Positions 55,156 to 64,000 of a stretch of DNA of 64,000 nt are shown in pieces. The notes beneath the pieces are model-generated. The model made no database searches. It was not told the origin of the DNA and saw only the letters and a program-made list of their open reading frames with translations. The DNA is taken from NCBI RefSeq assembly GCF_036227225.1, contig NZ_CP109444.1, positions 1,178,001 through 1,242,000 of the forward strand. The letters are read 5' to 3'. The stretch is from Streptomyces sp. NBC_01478. Its GTDB lineage: Bacteria; Actinomycetota; Actinomycetes; Streptomycetales; Streptomycetaceae. Within the stretch, counting starts at the first letter, position 1. The number at the start of each line of letters is the position of its first letter. The position numbers and the translations under genes are program-made.

Positions 55156-57509
55156 CGGGCGAAGTCCTTCAACGTGACGGATCCGCCCTGTTTGACGGTC
55201 ACGGTGCGGGTCTTGCCACCGTAGGCGACGGTCGTGGTGCGGCCGCCGACGCTGCGGATCTTCGCCTCGGTGGGCTTGCCGTCCTTCCAGCGCAGGTCGA
55301 CGACGAAGCCGCCGCGGGCGCCCGCTCCGATGATCGAGCCGGACTCGGCCCAGGCGTCCGGGAGGGCCGGCAGGAGTTCCAGATGGCCCGGGCGGGAGTA
55401 CAGGAGCATCTCGGTCACGGCCGCCGGGGTGCCGAAGTTGGCCTCGATCTGGAAGATGCCGCGGCCCTGTTCCACCTCGTAGATGTCGAAGAGGTTGAAG
55501 GCGGTGCCGTTGGTGCCGTTCTCGGACGGGCGGAGGTTGTTGACGACCAACTGGTAGGCCTTGTCGGCGTCCTTGAGGCGGGCCCAGCACAGGCTGCGCC
55601 AGGCGTTGGCCCAGCCGAAGCTGTTCATGCCGCGCGCGGTGAGCAGGGCGGTCGCGCCGTCGACGATGTCCTTCGGGGTGGAGCCGTCGGGGCGGATGCG
55701 GTCACCGGGGAACAGGTTGATCAGCGGGGAGAGGTGGCGGTGGGTGGTCTCGCCGAGGTTGTCGGGCGACATCCACTCCTCCAGCCAGCCGGACTTCGGG
55801 CTCACCTCGGGCAGGTACAGACGCCTGCGCAGGCCCGAGATCGTGCTCGCGAACCCGCTGTCCCGCTTCAACTCCGCCGAAGCCGCCGCGTAGTTGCCGA
55901 ACAGGGCCCACACCACTTCCTGGGCGTAGGTGTTGCCCTTGCCGTCCTGCGGACCGTGCTCCGGCGACCAGTCGTGGTCCGCGACCAGCACCTCCTTCCC
56001 GTTGTCCAGGGTGGTGGTGATCAGCCGCGCCTCCCAGAACTCGCAGGCGCCCTTGAGGAGGGGGTAGATCTTCTCCAGGTGGGTGCGGGAGTGCGTGAAC
56101 TCGTAGTGCTCCCAGAGGCTGTTGCTCAACCAGGCGTTGCCCGCCGGGTGCCACCACCAGCCGAGTCCGCCATAGGGGTTGGTGGAGAAGGCGACGGTCC
56201 AGCCGGCGACCTTCCCGCTGGTGTTGCGGAACCGGTTGCGGGAGTCCTGGAACAGCCGCTGGGTGAGGTCGGTCCAGGACGACAGTTGGTCGACGCAGTA
56301 GTCGGTGAAGGCGTCGAAGGACGAGGACAGACCCACCCGGTCGGCCATCCAGTAGTTCATCTGGATGTTGATGTCGGTGTGGTAATCGCCCATCCAGTCC
56401 GGGTCGTTGCCGTCCAGCCACAGGCCCTGGAGGCCCATCGGCAGACTGCCGCGCGAGCCGGAGACCATGAGGTAGCGGCCGAACTGGACGTAGGCGGCCT
56501 CGAGTTCGGGGTCGGGGTCGCCGCTCGTGTGGCGTGCCTGGATCCGCTCCCAGGTGTCCAGCGCGCGCTGGTCGTCGGACGACGTGCCGAGCGAGAGCTC
56601 GAACGTGCCGAACGCGGCCCGGTAGTCGGCGACATGGGTGCTCAGCAGGGTCGCGGCCGAGTGCTCGGCGGCGGCGCGGACCTTGGTGCGGGCGAGCTTC
56701 TGCGGGTCGAGCTTGGGGTCGCGGAAGCCGCGGGCGGCGTCCGGCGCGTAGTTGCTGCCGCCGCTCACCACCACGGTGAGGTCCTTGCACCCGGAGAACT
56801 CGATGTGCGCGCCGGTCACGGTGACCTTGCCGCCGCTGCCGTACGCGGTGACGGCGGCCCCGTACTTCAGCCCGTTGGCGAACTGGGCGCCGAAGGAGAG
56901 CGCGGCGGCCTCGCCGTGCGTTCCCTCCAGCGTGACGGTGCCGGTGTAGCGTCCGCCTCCGCTCTGGGAGAAGTGGAGGACGATCGCGTCGTCGGGGCCG
57001 CTGGAGAAGACCTCCCGCTTGTACGTCACTCCCGAGCGGACGTACGACGCGCCGACCACGCCCCGGTCGAGGTCGAGGGTGCGGCGATAGCCGTTGACGG
57101 CGCCCAGGTCGTGGTCGGGGATGTCGACGGTGAGCCGGGCGAGCAGGGTCAGGGACCCGAAGTCCGCGCGGCCGTAGGGGAATTGACCGTCGGAGTCGAG
57201 GGTGCCGTTGAGGCCGCCGGTCCAGATCGTGGCGTCGGTGATCAGGAGGACCTCGTGGCCGGGGTCGTTGCCGGCGAGGGCGCCGAGCCGGCCGTTGCCG
57301 ACGGGGAGGCCCTGTTCGATCATCGAGGTGTCGCCTGCGGGGGCCTGCCACCACAGGGTGTTGAGTGAAGTACCGCTGCTGTACGAGGTGTTGGCCGGCC
57401 GCTGCGGTGCGGCCGAGGCGGTGAAGGCGGGCAGGCCGGCGAGTGCGCCGGTGGCCGCGGCGAGGGCGAGCAGGTTGCGTCTGGGCAGGTCGGGCAGTGC
57501 ACTGGACAT
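55152..57509 (-). CDS. Secreted GH95 glycosidase (alpha-L-fucosidase type)
   Basis: This 785-residue enzyme begins with a Tat-type signal (RRNLLALAAATGALAGLPAFTASAA). It follows the GH95 plan: N-terminal beta domain with LWWQAPAGD and EQGLPVGNGRLGA, then an (alpha/alpha)6 barrel with MGLQGLWLDGND, DINIQMNYWMAD and EWMSPDNLGETTHRHLSPL. The asparagines in the INIQMNYW region and acidic residues there correspond to family catalytic sites. It would cleave alpha-1,2-L-fucosyl (or related L-galactosyl) ends of xyloglucan or host glycans. ATG 57509 lies 22 nt after the GH27 stop; the SGNH gene overlaps its end. Confidence 0.92.
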   Translation of the reverse strand: MSSALPDLPRRNLLALAAATGALAGLPAFTASAAPQRPANTSYSSGTSLNTLWWQAPAGDTSMIEQGLPVGNGRLGALAGNDPGHEVLLITDATIWTGGLNGTLDSDGQFPYGRADFGSLTLLARLTVDIPDHDLGAVNGYRRTLDLDRGVVGASYVRSGVTYKREVFSSGPDDAIVLHFSQSGGGRYTGTVTLEGTHGEAAALSFGAQFANGLKYGAAVTAYGSGGKVTVTGAHIEFSGCKDLTVVVSGGSNYAPDAARGFRDPKLDPQKLARTKVRAAAEHSAATLLSTHVADYRAAFGTFELSLGTSSDDQRALDTWERIQARHTSGDPDPELEAAYVQFGRYLMVSGSRGSLPMGLQGLWLDGNDPDWMGDYHTDINIQMNYWMADRVGLSSSFDAFTDYCVDQLSSWTDLTQRLFQDSRNRFRNTSGKVAGWTVAFSTNPYGGLGWWWHPAGNAWLSNSLWEHYEFTHSRTHLEKIYPLLKGACEFWEARLITTTLDNGKEVLVADHDWSPEHGPQDGKGNTYAQEVVWALFGNYAAASAELKRDSGFASTISGLRRRLYLPEVSPKSGWLEEWMSPDNLGETTHRHLSPLINLFPGDRIRPDGSTPKDIVDGATALLTARGMNSFGWANAWRSLCWARLKDADKAYQLVVNNLRPSENGTNGTAFNLFDIYEVEQGRGIFQIEANFGTPAAVTEMLLYSRPGHLELLPALPDAWAESGSIIGAGARGGFVVDLRWKDGKPTEAKIRSVGGRTTTVAYGGKTRTVTVKQGGSVTLKDFAR

Positions 57510-57531
57510 GGCGGTCTCCGAAAAGGTCGGC

Positions 57532-59331
57532 TCAGGAGGAGGAGTTGGGCACGTCGATCCGGTCGATGTCCGGCGCGTAGCCCGAACCGCTGTCGAAGGT
57601 GATGGTGTTGGCGCCCGCCTTCAGGCTCACCGGCACGCTGACCGTCCCGACGGTCCCCCAGTCGCCGGTGGACGGGAACTTGTGGCTGGTGGCGCCGTTG
57701 CCGTTCGAGGAGATGCTCACCGAGCGGGAGTCGCCGCTGACGTAGGCGATCTTCACCTGATAGGTGCCCGCCTTGGCGGCGACGACGTTGTTGATGGTGA
57801 GCTTGCCGCCGACGTAGAGGTTGCCGACCTTGTGGGCGCCGGAGCAGGCCGAGCAGTCGGCGATGTTGGCGTTGCCGCTGAGGGTGTTGGTGGCGGCCTC
57901 GGCCTCGTAGCCGGTCAGGGTGACGGCGCTGCCGCGCGGGGTGACGGTGAAGAGGCGGGAGCCGTGGGCGGGCAGGGCCTGGGTCACCTTGTTGGTGTAG
58001 GTGCCGAGGTCCTCGTGGTTCCAGAGGTCGCGGACGGCGGCCTTGCCGGTGAAGCCGAGGGTCGCCCAGTTCGCGGAGACGGCGGCGGGCGAGTCGGAGA
58101 GGTTGAACAGGGCAACGGTGTAGGTGCCGTTGGGGTTCTTCGCGGCCCACACCTGCTGGGCGTCGGACGGGGTGACCGGGCGGGCGGGCGGTGCGTCGCT
58201 CTGGTCGACGGCGATGACCTCGCGGTTGGTGAGCAGCGAGAGGCCGTAGTCGTCGAGCTTGGTGAGGTCGTCACCGGTGAACAGCGGGGACTTGGCCACG
58301 GCCCAGAGGGTCGCGTAGCTCTGGCGCTCCGCCTTGGTCAGGCCGTCCATCGCGCCGTTGCCGACGTCGAGGGAGTCGAGGTCGTTCCAGCCGCCGGGGC
58401 CCGCCTTGTCGGTCCAGGCGGGGGTGTCGTCCCAGCGGTCGTCGACCGAGTTCTCCCAGGTGACAAGGGTGTTGCAGTAGCACTCGACGTCGGTGTCGAT
58501 GCGCCAGCCGTTGGAGTACTTCTGCCAGTCGGCCGCGTGTCCGTAGTCCAGGGACCAGGAGACTTCCAGGTGGATGGGGCGACCGGTGGCGGTGATGGCC
58601 TTGTTCCAGGCGGCGACATCGGCAACGTTGTCGTATTGGTCGCCGCTCTTTCCGGAGCCGGGACCGACCCCGTCCAGCTTGAGGAAGTCGTAGCCCCAGC
58701 CGGCGATCAACTGGGCCTGGGAGTCGATGTACTTCTGGGCGCAGGGCTTGGAGAAGTCGATCTTGTACGCGCTGTCCCAGCCGTTGGTGGTGCGCAGGTC
58801 GCTGTAGACGATGTCGGCGGTGGTGCATCCGTCGGCGTTCCAGATGGGCGTCTTGCCGTCGCCGTAGGCACCCTTCTCCAGGCCGGCGGGCAGGTAGATG
58901 CCGGCCTTGAGGCCCTTGGAGTGGATGCGGTCGGCGACGGCCTTCATGCCGCTGGGGAAGCGGACCGGGTCGGCCTTCTGGCGTCCGTACTGGTCGTAGC
59001 CGGACTTCCAGGTCTTGTCCATCCACCAGCCGGCGTCGATGTTGAGGTAGTCGTAGCCGTACTTCTTCAGCTTGCTCGCGAGCGCGTCGGTCTGCTTGGT
59101 GACGTTCGCCTCGGTGAGGTAGCTGTAGTCGCCGTCCGGGTTGAGGCCGGGGTACTTGGACGACTGCATGCTCCAACTCGACCAGCCCATGAAGGGCTTG
59201 GCGGCGACGGCCGGGGCCGGGTCCACCGTGGGGGTGGCCGCCCGTGCGGCGGGGAAGGAGGTGGCGAAGCCGGCGGTGAGGGCCAGGACCACCATGGCTC
59301 TCAGTGCGCGGACAGGCGTGAGGGAGTACAT
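57532..59331 (-). CDS. Secreted GH27 alpha-galactosidase with C-terminal CBM
   Basis: This 599-residue enzyme has a signal peptide (ALRAMVVLALTAGFATSFPAARA), a GH27 barrel (KPFMGWSSWSM, YDYLNIDAGWW) with nucleophile D220 in FLKLDGVGPG, and the acid/base aspartate within RIDTDVEC (D279 or D281). A C-terminal beta-sandwich (about residues 465-599: GYEAEAATNTLSGNA, ending APDIDRIDV) resembles CBM35/CBM6. It releases alpha-galactosyl units from galactomannan, xyloglucan or related polymers. ATG 59331 has GAGGAG at a spacing of about 8; an earlier in-frame ATG lacks a signal peptide. It lies 56 nt downstream of the ROK gene. Confidence 0.94.
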   Translation of the reverse strand: MYSLTPVRALRAMVVLALTAGFATSFPAARAATPTVDPAPAVAAKPFMGWSSWSMQSSKYPGLNPDGDYSYLTEANVTKQTDALASKLKKYGYDYLNIDAGWWMDKTWKSGYDQYGRQKADPVRFPSGMKAVADRIHSKGLKAGIYLPAGLEKGAYGDGKTPIWNADGCTTADIVYSDLRTTNGWDSAYKIDFSKPCAQKYIDSQAQLIAGWGYDFLKLDGVGPGSGKSGDQYDNVADVAAWNKAITATGRPIHLEVSWSLDYGHAADWQKYSNGWRIDTDVECYCNTLVTWENSVDDRWDDTPAWTDKAGPGGWNDLDSLDVGNGAMDGLTKAERQSYATLWAVAKSPLFTGDDLTKLDDYGLSLLTNREVIAVDQSDAPPARPVTPSDAQQVWAAKNPNGTYTVALFNLSDSPAAVSANWATLGFTGKAAVRDLWNHEDLGTYTNKVTQALPAHGSRLFTVTPRGSAVTLTGYEAEAATNTLSGNANIADCSACSGAHKVGNLYVGGKLTINNVVAAKAGTYQVKIAYVSGDSRSVSISSNGNGATSHKFPSTGDWGTVGTVSVPVSLKAGANTITFDSGSGYAPDIDRIDVPNSSS

Positions 59332-59387
59332 CGTCGGGCTCCTCGTGCGGGGTAGGAGTGTGACAGGCGGGAATGTGGTCGTGCGGG

Positions 59388-60560
59388 CTAGTCGGCGGCT
59401 CGGATGAAGGACTGGATCGCGGTGGCGGCGGCCCCGCGCGCCCATTCGTCGAAGGGCAGGGGGCGGGTCTGTACGTCGCACCGGGCGGCGGAACCGAAGG
59501 CGGCGGCGGTGAAGGAGTCACGGATCTGCTCGGCGAACAGGTCGTAGGCGGCCAGGCCCTCGCCGGAGATGATCACGCGTTCGGGGCCGAGCAGGTTGGC
59601 CACGGTCGCGATGCCCCGGCCGATGGCCTCACCGGCCCGCGCGTACACCTCGCGCGCTCCGGCGTCGCCCCGGTGGGCGAGGGCCAACGCCTCGGCGGTG
59701 TCGGCGACTTGGACGCCGGTGACCTCGCGGACGCGGGCGACGATCGCGGCGTCCCCGGCGATCGCCTCGACGCAGCCGCGGTTGCCGCAGTGGCACAGGG
59801 GTCCGGCGGGGTCGACGACCACGTGCCCGATCTCCCCGGCCACGCCGTGGGCACCGGCGACGACCTGACCGTGCACGACGAGTCCGCAGCCGATGCCCGC
59901 GCCGACGGTCACCACGGCGAAGTCCGTGAGACCCGCGCCGGCGCCGAACCACTGCTCGGCGACGGTCAGCGCCCGTACGTCGTTGTCGACGGTGACCGGC
60001 AACCCCGTTGTCATGGCGGCCAGTTCGGCCAGGCGTACGTCACGCCACTCCAGGAACGGCGAGTAGCGGACGACCCCTTCGCCGCGGTCCACGTCTCCGG
60101 AGACCGCGAGGCCGAGGCCGAGCACCTGGATGCCCAAGTCGTCGGCCTCGGTGCGGAGTTCCTGGGCCAGGTCCGCGATCGACGACAGCACCGCCTTGGG
60201 GTCGTGGTCGGTCAGCGGCACATGGCGGGCGACGCGGATACGGCAGCACAGGTCGGCGAGGACGCCGATGATCTCGTCGCCGGTCACCTTGACCCCGATG
60301 AACAACGCCCGTCCGCCGTCGACCCGTACGAGGTTCGCGGGCCGCCCGAGTGCCGGGGGCGCGTCCTGGTCGGCGCCCTCCGCCAGGTACCCGGCCTCCA
60401 TCAGCGGCCGGACCGCCTTGGTCACGGCGGCCGCGGACAGCCCTGCCCGGCGGGCCACCTCGAGTCGGGTGAGGGGGCCGTGGGACAGCACGGTCGTGAA
60501 GACCTGTGAGACGGCCGGCGTGTGGGCCGGAAACGACTCGGTACGGGGGATCGAGCGCAT
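59388..60560 (-). CDS. ROK-family transcriptional regulator
   Basis: This 390-residue protein has an N-terminal winged helix-turn-helix (LTRLEVARRAGLSAAAVTKAVRPLMEAGYL) and a ROK sugar-kinase-like domain with LVRVDGGRALFIGVKV, the zinc motif CHCGNRGCVE and GEIGHVVVD. The signature is that of NagC/XylR-type repressors. ATG 60560 has no Shine-Dalgarno, and a TTGACG-N17-TAGGTT promoter puts the transcription start at or next to the ATG, predicting a leaderless mRNA. A perfect inverted repeat lies across that promoter. Three glycoside genes follow in the same direction, so it probably controls the operon and senses the released sugar. Confidence 0.92.
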   Translation of the reverse strand: MRSIPRTESFPAHTPAVSQVFTTVLSHGPLTRLEVARRAGLSAAAVTKAVRPLMEAGYLAEGADQDAPPALGRPANLVRVDGGRALFIGVKVTGDEIIGVLADLCCRIRVARHVPLTDHDPKAVLSSIADLAQELRTEADDLGIQVLGLGLAVSGDVDRGEGVVRYSPFLEWRDVRLAELAAMTTGLPVTVDNDVRALTVAEQWFGAGAGLTDFAVVTVGAGIGCGLVVHGQVVAGAHGVAGEIGHVVVDPAGPLCHCGNRGCVEAIAGDAAIVARVREVTGVQVADTAEALALAHRGDAGAREVYARAGEAIGRGIATVANLLGPERVIISGEGLAAYDLFAEQIRDSFTAAAFGSAARCDVQTRPLPFDEWARGAAATAIQSFIRAAD

Positions 60561-60566
60561 GGCGGG

Positions 60567-60595
60567 AACCTAGATCCCTTCTTTTCCGTCGTCAA
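60567..60595 (-). promoter_or_regulatory. Promoter of the ROK-GH operon, probably leaderless
   Basis: On the minus strand TTGACG (60595-60590) and TAGGTT (60572-60567) are spaced by 17 nt. The expected start is 60560-60561, the first base of the ATG. The -35 element lies in the spacer of the inverted repeat. Confidence 0.6.
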
Positions 60596-60604
60596 TAAAA
60601 GAAG
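60578..60604. promoter_or_regulatory. Putative ROK operator
   Basis: CTTCTTTT (60578-60585) and AAAAGAAG (60597-60604) are perfect inverted arms 11 nt apart, AT-rich amid GC-rich DNA. NagC/XylR-type ROK regulators bind similar A/T-flanked dyads. The site overlaps the -35 region and spacer. Confidence 0.65.
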
Positions 60605-60695
60605 CAGGATTTGTCGAAGCCAAGTTGTGAGTCGCCTGAGCGGAGCTGATGCCTGCCGAGGCCTCGTTGTCAGCGCCGGGCGGCACAATCGCCCT

Positions 60696-61439
60696 ATGAC
60701 GACGATCGATTGGTCCGGCCTGACCCATGCCTACGGCAGCGCCGAGAACGTCCCGGGGCTGTTCGCGCGCCTCGGCGGCAGCGAGGACGAGGCCGTGTGG
60801 CAGGAGTTGTGGGGGTCGCTGTGCCACCAGGGCTCGGTGTACGACGCGAGCTGGGCGGCGCTGCCGGTGCTCACCGACATCGCGCTGGGCCGGGCGCCGG
60901 GCGGGCCGATACAGGCGGTCACCATGGCCGGGCTGATCACCACGGACCCGGACGAGGAGTGCCGGGCGCGGTACGCGCGCGAGACAGCCCAACTCCTCGA
61001 TGTGGCACGGCGTTTGCGAGCCGACCCGGCGCAGGACGCGCACACCTTCGTGTACCTCCAGATGGCCGTGCTCGCCTTCGAGGACGGCGGGATGTGGGCC
61101 GAGGCGCTGGAAGGGGTGAACAGCGAGGAGTACGACGTGGGGTGCCCCGAGTGCGAGGAGGGCCTGTTCGTCGCGTTCGGCTCGTACGGCGTCTTCACCT
61201 CGGCCGGCGACTATGTGACCGGCACGGGCAAGGAGGCTGACACGGAGGGGCGGACGGAGCTGATACCGGCCGCACCCGACGCACTCCACGGCATCGGTGC
61301 GCGACTGCACGGCGAGGCGGTCGAGTTCGGGCAGGCGGAGGTCGCGAAGGCGTTGACCTATGTGTTCGGGAAGGCGAGTTGCCCTTCCTGCGAGGCCGTG
61401 TTCACGGTGTCCGAGGAGGTCGAGAAGCAGTGGATCTGA
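60696..61439 (+). CDS. Unknown protein with CPEC/CPSC cysteine pairs
   Basis: This 247-residue protein begins MTTIDWSGLTHAYGSAENVPGLFARLGGSEDEAVWQEL. Residues 20-120 look like HEAT-type helices. The second half contains GCPECEEGLF and, near the end, SCPSCEAVF, suggesting a zinc ribbon of two CxxC knuckles about 80 residues apart, a spacing that is unusual. ATG 60696 is chosen as the first codon of the conserved-looking region; no strong Shine-Dalgarno is seen. I recall hypothetical Streptomyces proteins of this kind. Function unknown. Confidence 0.75.
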   Translation: MTTIDWSGLTHAYGSAENVPGLFARLGGSEDEAVWQELWGSLCHQGSVYDASWAALPVLTDIALGRAPGGPIQAVTMAGLITTDPDEECRARYARETAQLLDVARRLRADPAQDAHTFVYLQMAVLAFEDGGMWAEALEGVNSEEYDVGCPECEEGLFVAFGSYGVFTSAGDYVTGTGKEADTEGRTELIPAAPDALHGIGARLHGEAVEFGQAEVAKALTYVFGKASCPSCEAVFTVSEEVEKQWI

Positions 61440-61475
61440 GCAGGCCGCGTGTCTGGGGGTCTGAGGAGACCGGGT

Positions 61476-61510
61476 GTCCGGGTGCCCCGCTCGTGGCAGG
61501 GCACCCGGAC
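61476..61510. terminator. Perfect 12-bp hairpin between convergent genes
   Basis: GTCCGGGTGCCC (61476-61487) and GGGCACCCGGAC (61499-61510) are exact complements with an 11-nt loop, 36 nt after the unknown gene and 5 nt before the protease stop. It should end transcription from both sides. Confidence 0.8.
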
Positions 61511-61515
61511 GGTCG

Positions 61516-63321
61516 TCAGTGCCTGGCGGCAGGGGTGTTGGCGACCGTGACGTTCACGGCGGCCCAGGCCTGGTCGACGGTCCGGTACGCCGCGCTGTTC
61601 GCGCCGTAGAGGTCCGCCGCGGCCTTCAGCGTCGCGAGGCGCGCGTCGTGGAAGTCGGTGGTGGACACCATGTAGCGGGTCAGCGCGCGGTAGAAGATCG
61701 CCGTGGCCTTCGCCCGTCCGATGCCGGTGACGGTCGACCCGTCGTAGGTGGGCGAGTCGTAGGCGAAGCCGCCGATCGTCTTGCGTCCGCTGCCCTCCGC
61801 GAGGAGGTAGTACGCGTGCGAGGAGACACCGGAGCCGGCGTGCACCTCGGCGTCGTACGTCTGGGGCGACCAGTAGTCGACGGTGCCTTCGAGCTTGTCG
61901 AGGGAGGGGTGGTCGAGGCGGCGCAGGAACTTCTGGGCGAGGCCGAGCTTCTCGCCGATCAGGTAGTTCGGCGGGTTCTTCGCGTTGTTGGCGCTGAACT
62001 CGACGTTGGAGCCGAAGATGTCCGCGAGGGACTCGTTCAGTGAGCCCGCCTCGCCGTACTGGTTGCCGTCCGCGTCGACGCGGGTGGGCTCCAGCTTGGC
62101 GGTGGCGTCCACGACACCGTGGGTCAGCTCGTGCCCCGTCACGTCGAGGACGACGAGCGGCTTCTTGAACATGTCCCCGTCGCCGTCGCCGTAGAGCATG
62201 CAGTCGCAGGTCGAGTCCCAGAACGCGTTGGCGACCTTCCTGCCGAAGTGGACCATGCCGCGGGCGGCCTTGCCATTGTTCTCTATGCCCTTGCGGCCGA
62301 AGGTCTTCTTGTAGAAGTCCAGGGTCTTGGTGATGCCGTACTGGGCGTCGACTGCGGCGCTGTCGCGGTGCGCGACGGCGCCGTTGCCCCACTTGTTCGT
62401 GGTGGTGGTGAACTTCTTGCCCTGCGCGAAGTTCTCCAGCTCCTGGCCCTTGGCGTCGCGGGTCTCGGTGCCCCAGCGGGTCGGGTCCTTGAGCAGGTAA
62501 CTGGTGCGCGCCGTGCGGGTGGTGGTCAGCGGCACCTTGCCGACGAAGAGGGAGGTGCCGGTGCCCGAGGCGGTGACCGGGTAGTGGACCGCGCGCGCCG
62601 CGACTGCGGCTGCTGTGAGGGACTTCGGCTGTACGGCGGTGCCGGTGGCGGGGTCCAGGGTCTCGCCGCGCTCGCGCAGGGCGTCGAGGAGCTTGGGCGA
62701 GAGGAACTCGTCGCTGTCGGGGGCGTTGCTGCGGACCGTGCCGGTGACGGCGTCGATGACGACCGTGCGGGTGCCGGCGGCCTCGGCGGTGGCGCTGTCG
62801 CTGACGGGCACCTGGTAGGCGAGCGCGGCCGCCCCACTCCGGGCGTCCACCACGAGTTCGGCGGTGCCCGCGTCGCCCTTGCCGACGGCGGCGGCCTTCG
62901 CCTGGGCCTGATCGGCCGTCAGCCGAGCCTGCGTGGTGGCGGGCGCGACGCTGTGGTCGGCCGCCCGGGTGACGCCGGTGTAGGCCAGTTGGTGGGACAG
63001 ATGGACGACGAGATCGCCGCCGAGGACCGGCATGCCCTGGTGCGTGCGGATGAACCGCACATGCCGTGCGCCCTCCGGGTCGATCAGCACGTCCTGGGCC
63101 CGGAGTTCATCGCCCCGCGTGACACCGGTCGCCGACGCGTGTGCAAACGCGGCGGCACGCGCGGCCGTGACGACGGACGCGGCGCCGGTGCCCGTGCCGG
63201 TCGCTGCCGCAGCGGAATCCGCCCCCGTGGCCGGTCCCGCGAAGGCCGTTCCGGCCAGGCCCGTGGCGGCCGTCGTCACCGCGACGGCGACCGCCAGGCT
63301 GCGTATGTGGGATCCACGCAT
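61516..63321 (-). CDS. Thermolysin-like M4 metalloprotease preproprotein
   Basis: This 601-residue secreted protease has a signal peptide (SLAVAVAVTTAATGLAGTAFA), an FTP/PepSY propeptide (about residues 60-240) and an M4 catalytic domain. Zinc-binding HELTH is at residues 397-401 (DVTGHELTHGVVD), the third ligand in GSLNESLADIFG, and the proton-donor histidine probably in SGVSSHAYYLL. It degrades extracellular proteins after removal of the propeptide. ATG 63321 follows GGAGGAG. It ends 5 nt after a strong hairpin shared with the convergent neighbour. Confidence 0.95.
   Translation of the reverse strand: MRGSHIRSLAVAVAVTTAATGLAGTAFAGPATGADSAAAATGTGTGAASVVTAARAAAFAHASATGVTRGDELRAQDVLIDPEGARHVRFIRTHQGMPVLGGDLVVHLSHQLAYTGVTRAADHSVAPATTQARLTADQAQAKAAAVGKGDAGTAELVVDARSGAAALAYQVPVSDSATAEAAGTRTVVIDAVTGTVRSNAPDSDEFLSPKLLDALRERGETLDPATGTAVQPKSLTAAAVAARAVHYPVTASGTGTSLFVGKVPLTTTRTARTSYLLKDPTRWGTETRDAKGQELENFAQGKKFTTTTNKWGNGAVAHRDSAAVDAQYGITKTLDFYKKTFGRKGIENNGKAARGMVHFGRKVANAFWDSTCDCMLYGDGDGDMFKKPLVVLDVTGHELTHGVVDATAKLEPTRVDADGNQYGEAGSLNESLADIFGSNVEFSANNAKNPPNYLIGEKLGLAQKFLRRLDHPSLDKLEGTVDYWSPQTYDAEVHAGSGVSSHAYYLLAEGSGRKTIGGFAYDSPTYDGSTVTGIGRAKATAIFYRALTRYMVSTTDFHDARLATLKAAADLYGANSAAYRTVDQAWAAVNVTVANTPAARH

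Positions 63322-64000
<679 letters not shown>

Overview
The window is very GC-rich, with strong third-position G/C bias, frequent GTG starts, 4-nt stop/start overlaps and actinobacterial gene families: the GlgE maltosyltransferase pathway, FUSC transporters, LAL-type LuxR regulators and a UBP zinc-finger/histidine-kinase module. It reads as a Streptomyces chromosome segment. Functions are inferred from motifs and remembered family features; no database search was run. No rRNA, tRNA, CRISPR array, insertion sequence or prophage was recognised.

Layout. 1-3.5 kb: a partial unknown gene, a MarR-regulated ABC exporter (marR-ATPase-permease) and a two-domain VOC protein. 3.5-14.3 kb: a glycogen/trehalose block with glgX and a GHKL-like protein on the minus strand, then a small DUF5133-like gene and glgE-treS-mak-glgB on the plus strand, together enough to interconvert trehalose, maltose-1-phosphate and branched alpha-glucan. 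14.5-25 kb: an acyl-CoA synthetase, methyltransferase, type-II NADH dehydrogenase, FUSC protein, a 59-residue protein, a possible terminated small transcript, a lone cyclic-nucleotide-binding protein, an MFS exporter and a lysE/lysG-type pair. 25.2-32 kb: TetR/saccharopine-dehydrogenase pair, then a co-directional run of M1 peptidase, L,D-transpeptidase lipoprotein, response regulator and sensor kinase.

32.2-47.3 kb: a decayed oligopeptide-ABC ATPase, oleate hydratase, PPOX flavoprotein, Kup potassium transporter, DUF488 protein, TetR plus FAD dehydrogenase divergent from an AlkB-like gene, metallo-hydrolase/DUF4032 pair, a LacI regulator divergent from a sugar isomerase/dehydrogenase operon with two matching operators, a universal stress protein and a small VOC protein. 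47.4-50.9 kb: three overlapping genes encoding a receiver/Grx-like/thioredoxin-reductase-like fusion, a cyclic-nucleotide-binding histidine kinase and a UBP-type zinc finger. This is the best candidate for an under-described signalling system. 50.9-64 kb: a large LuxR regulator, an apparent ROK-GH27-GH95-SGNH glycoside operon, an unknown protein, a thermolysin-like protease and the start of a serine hydrolase.

Recurring themes are regulator genes with perfect palindromes at their own promoters, possible leaderless starts (ROK, perhaps marR), and short tandem duplications over stop codons at three gene ends.
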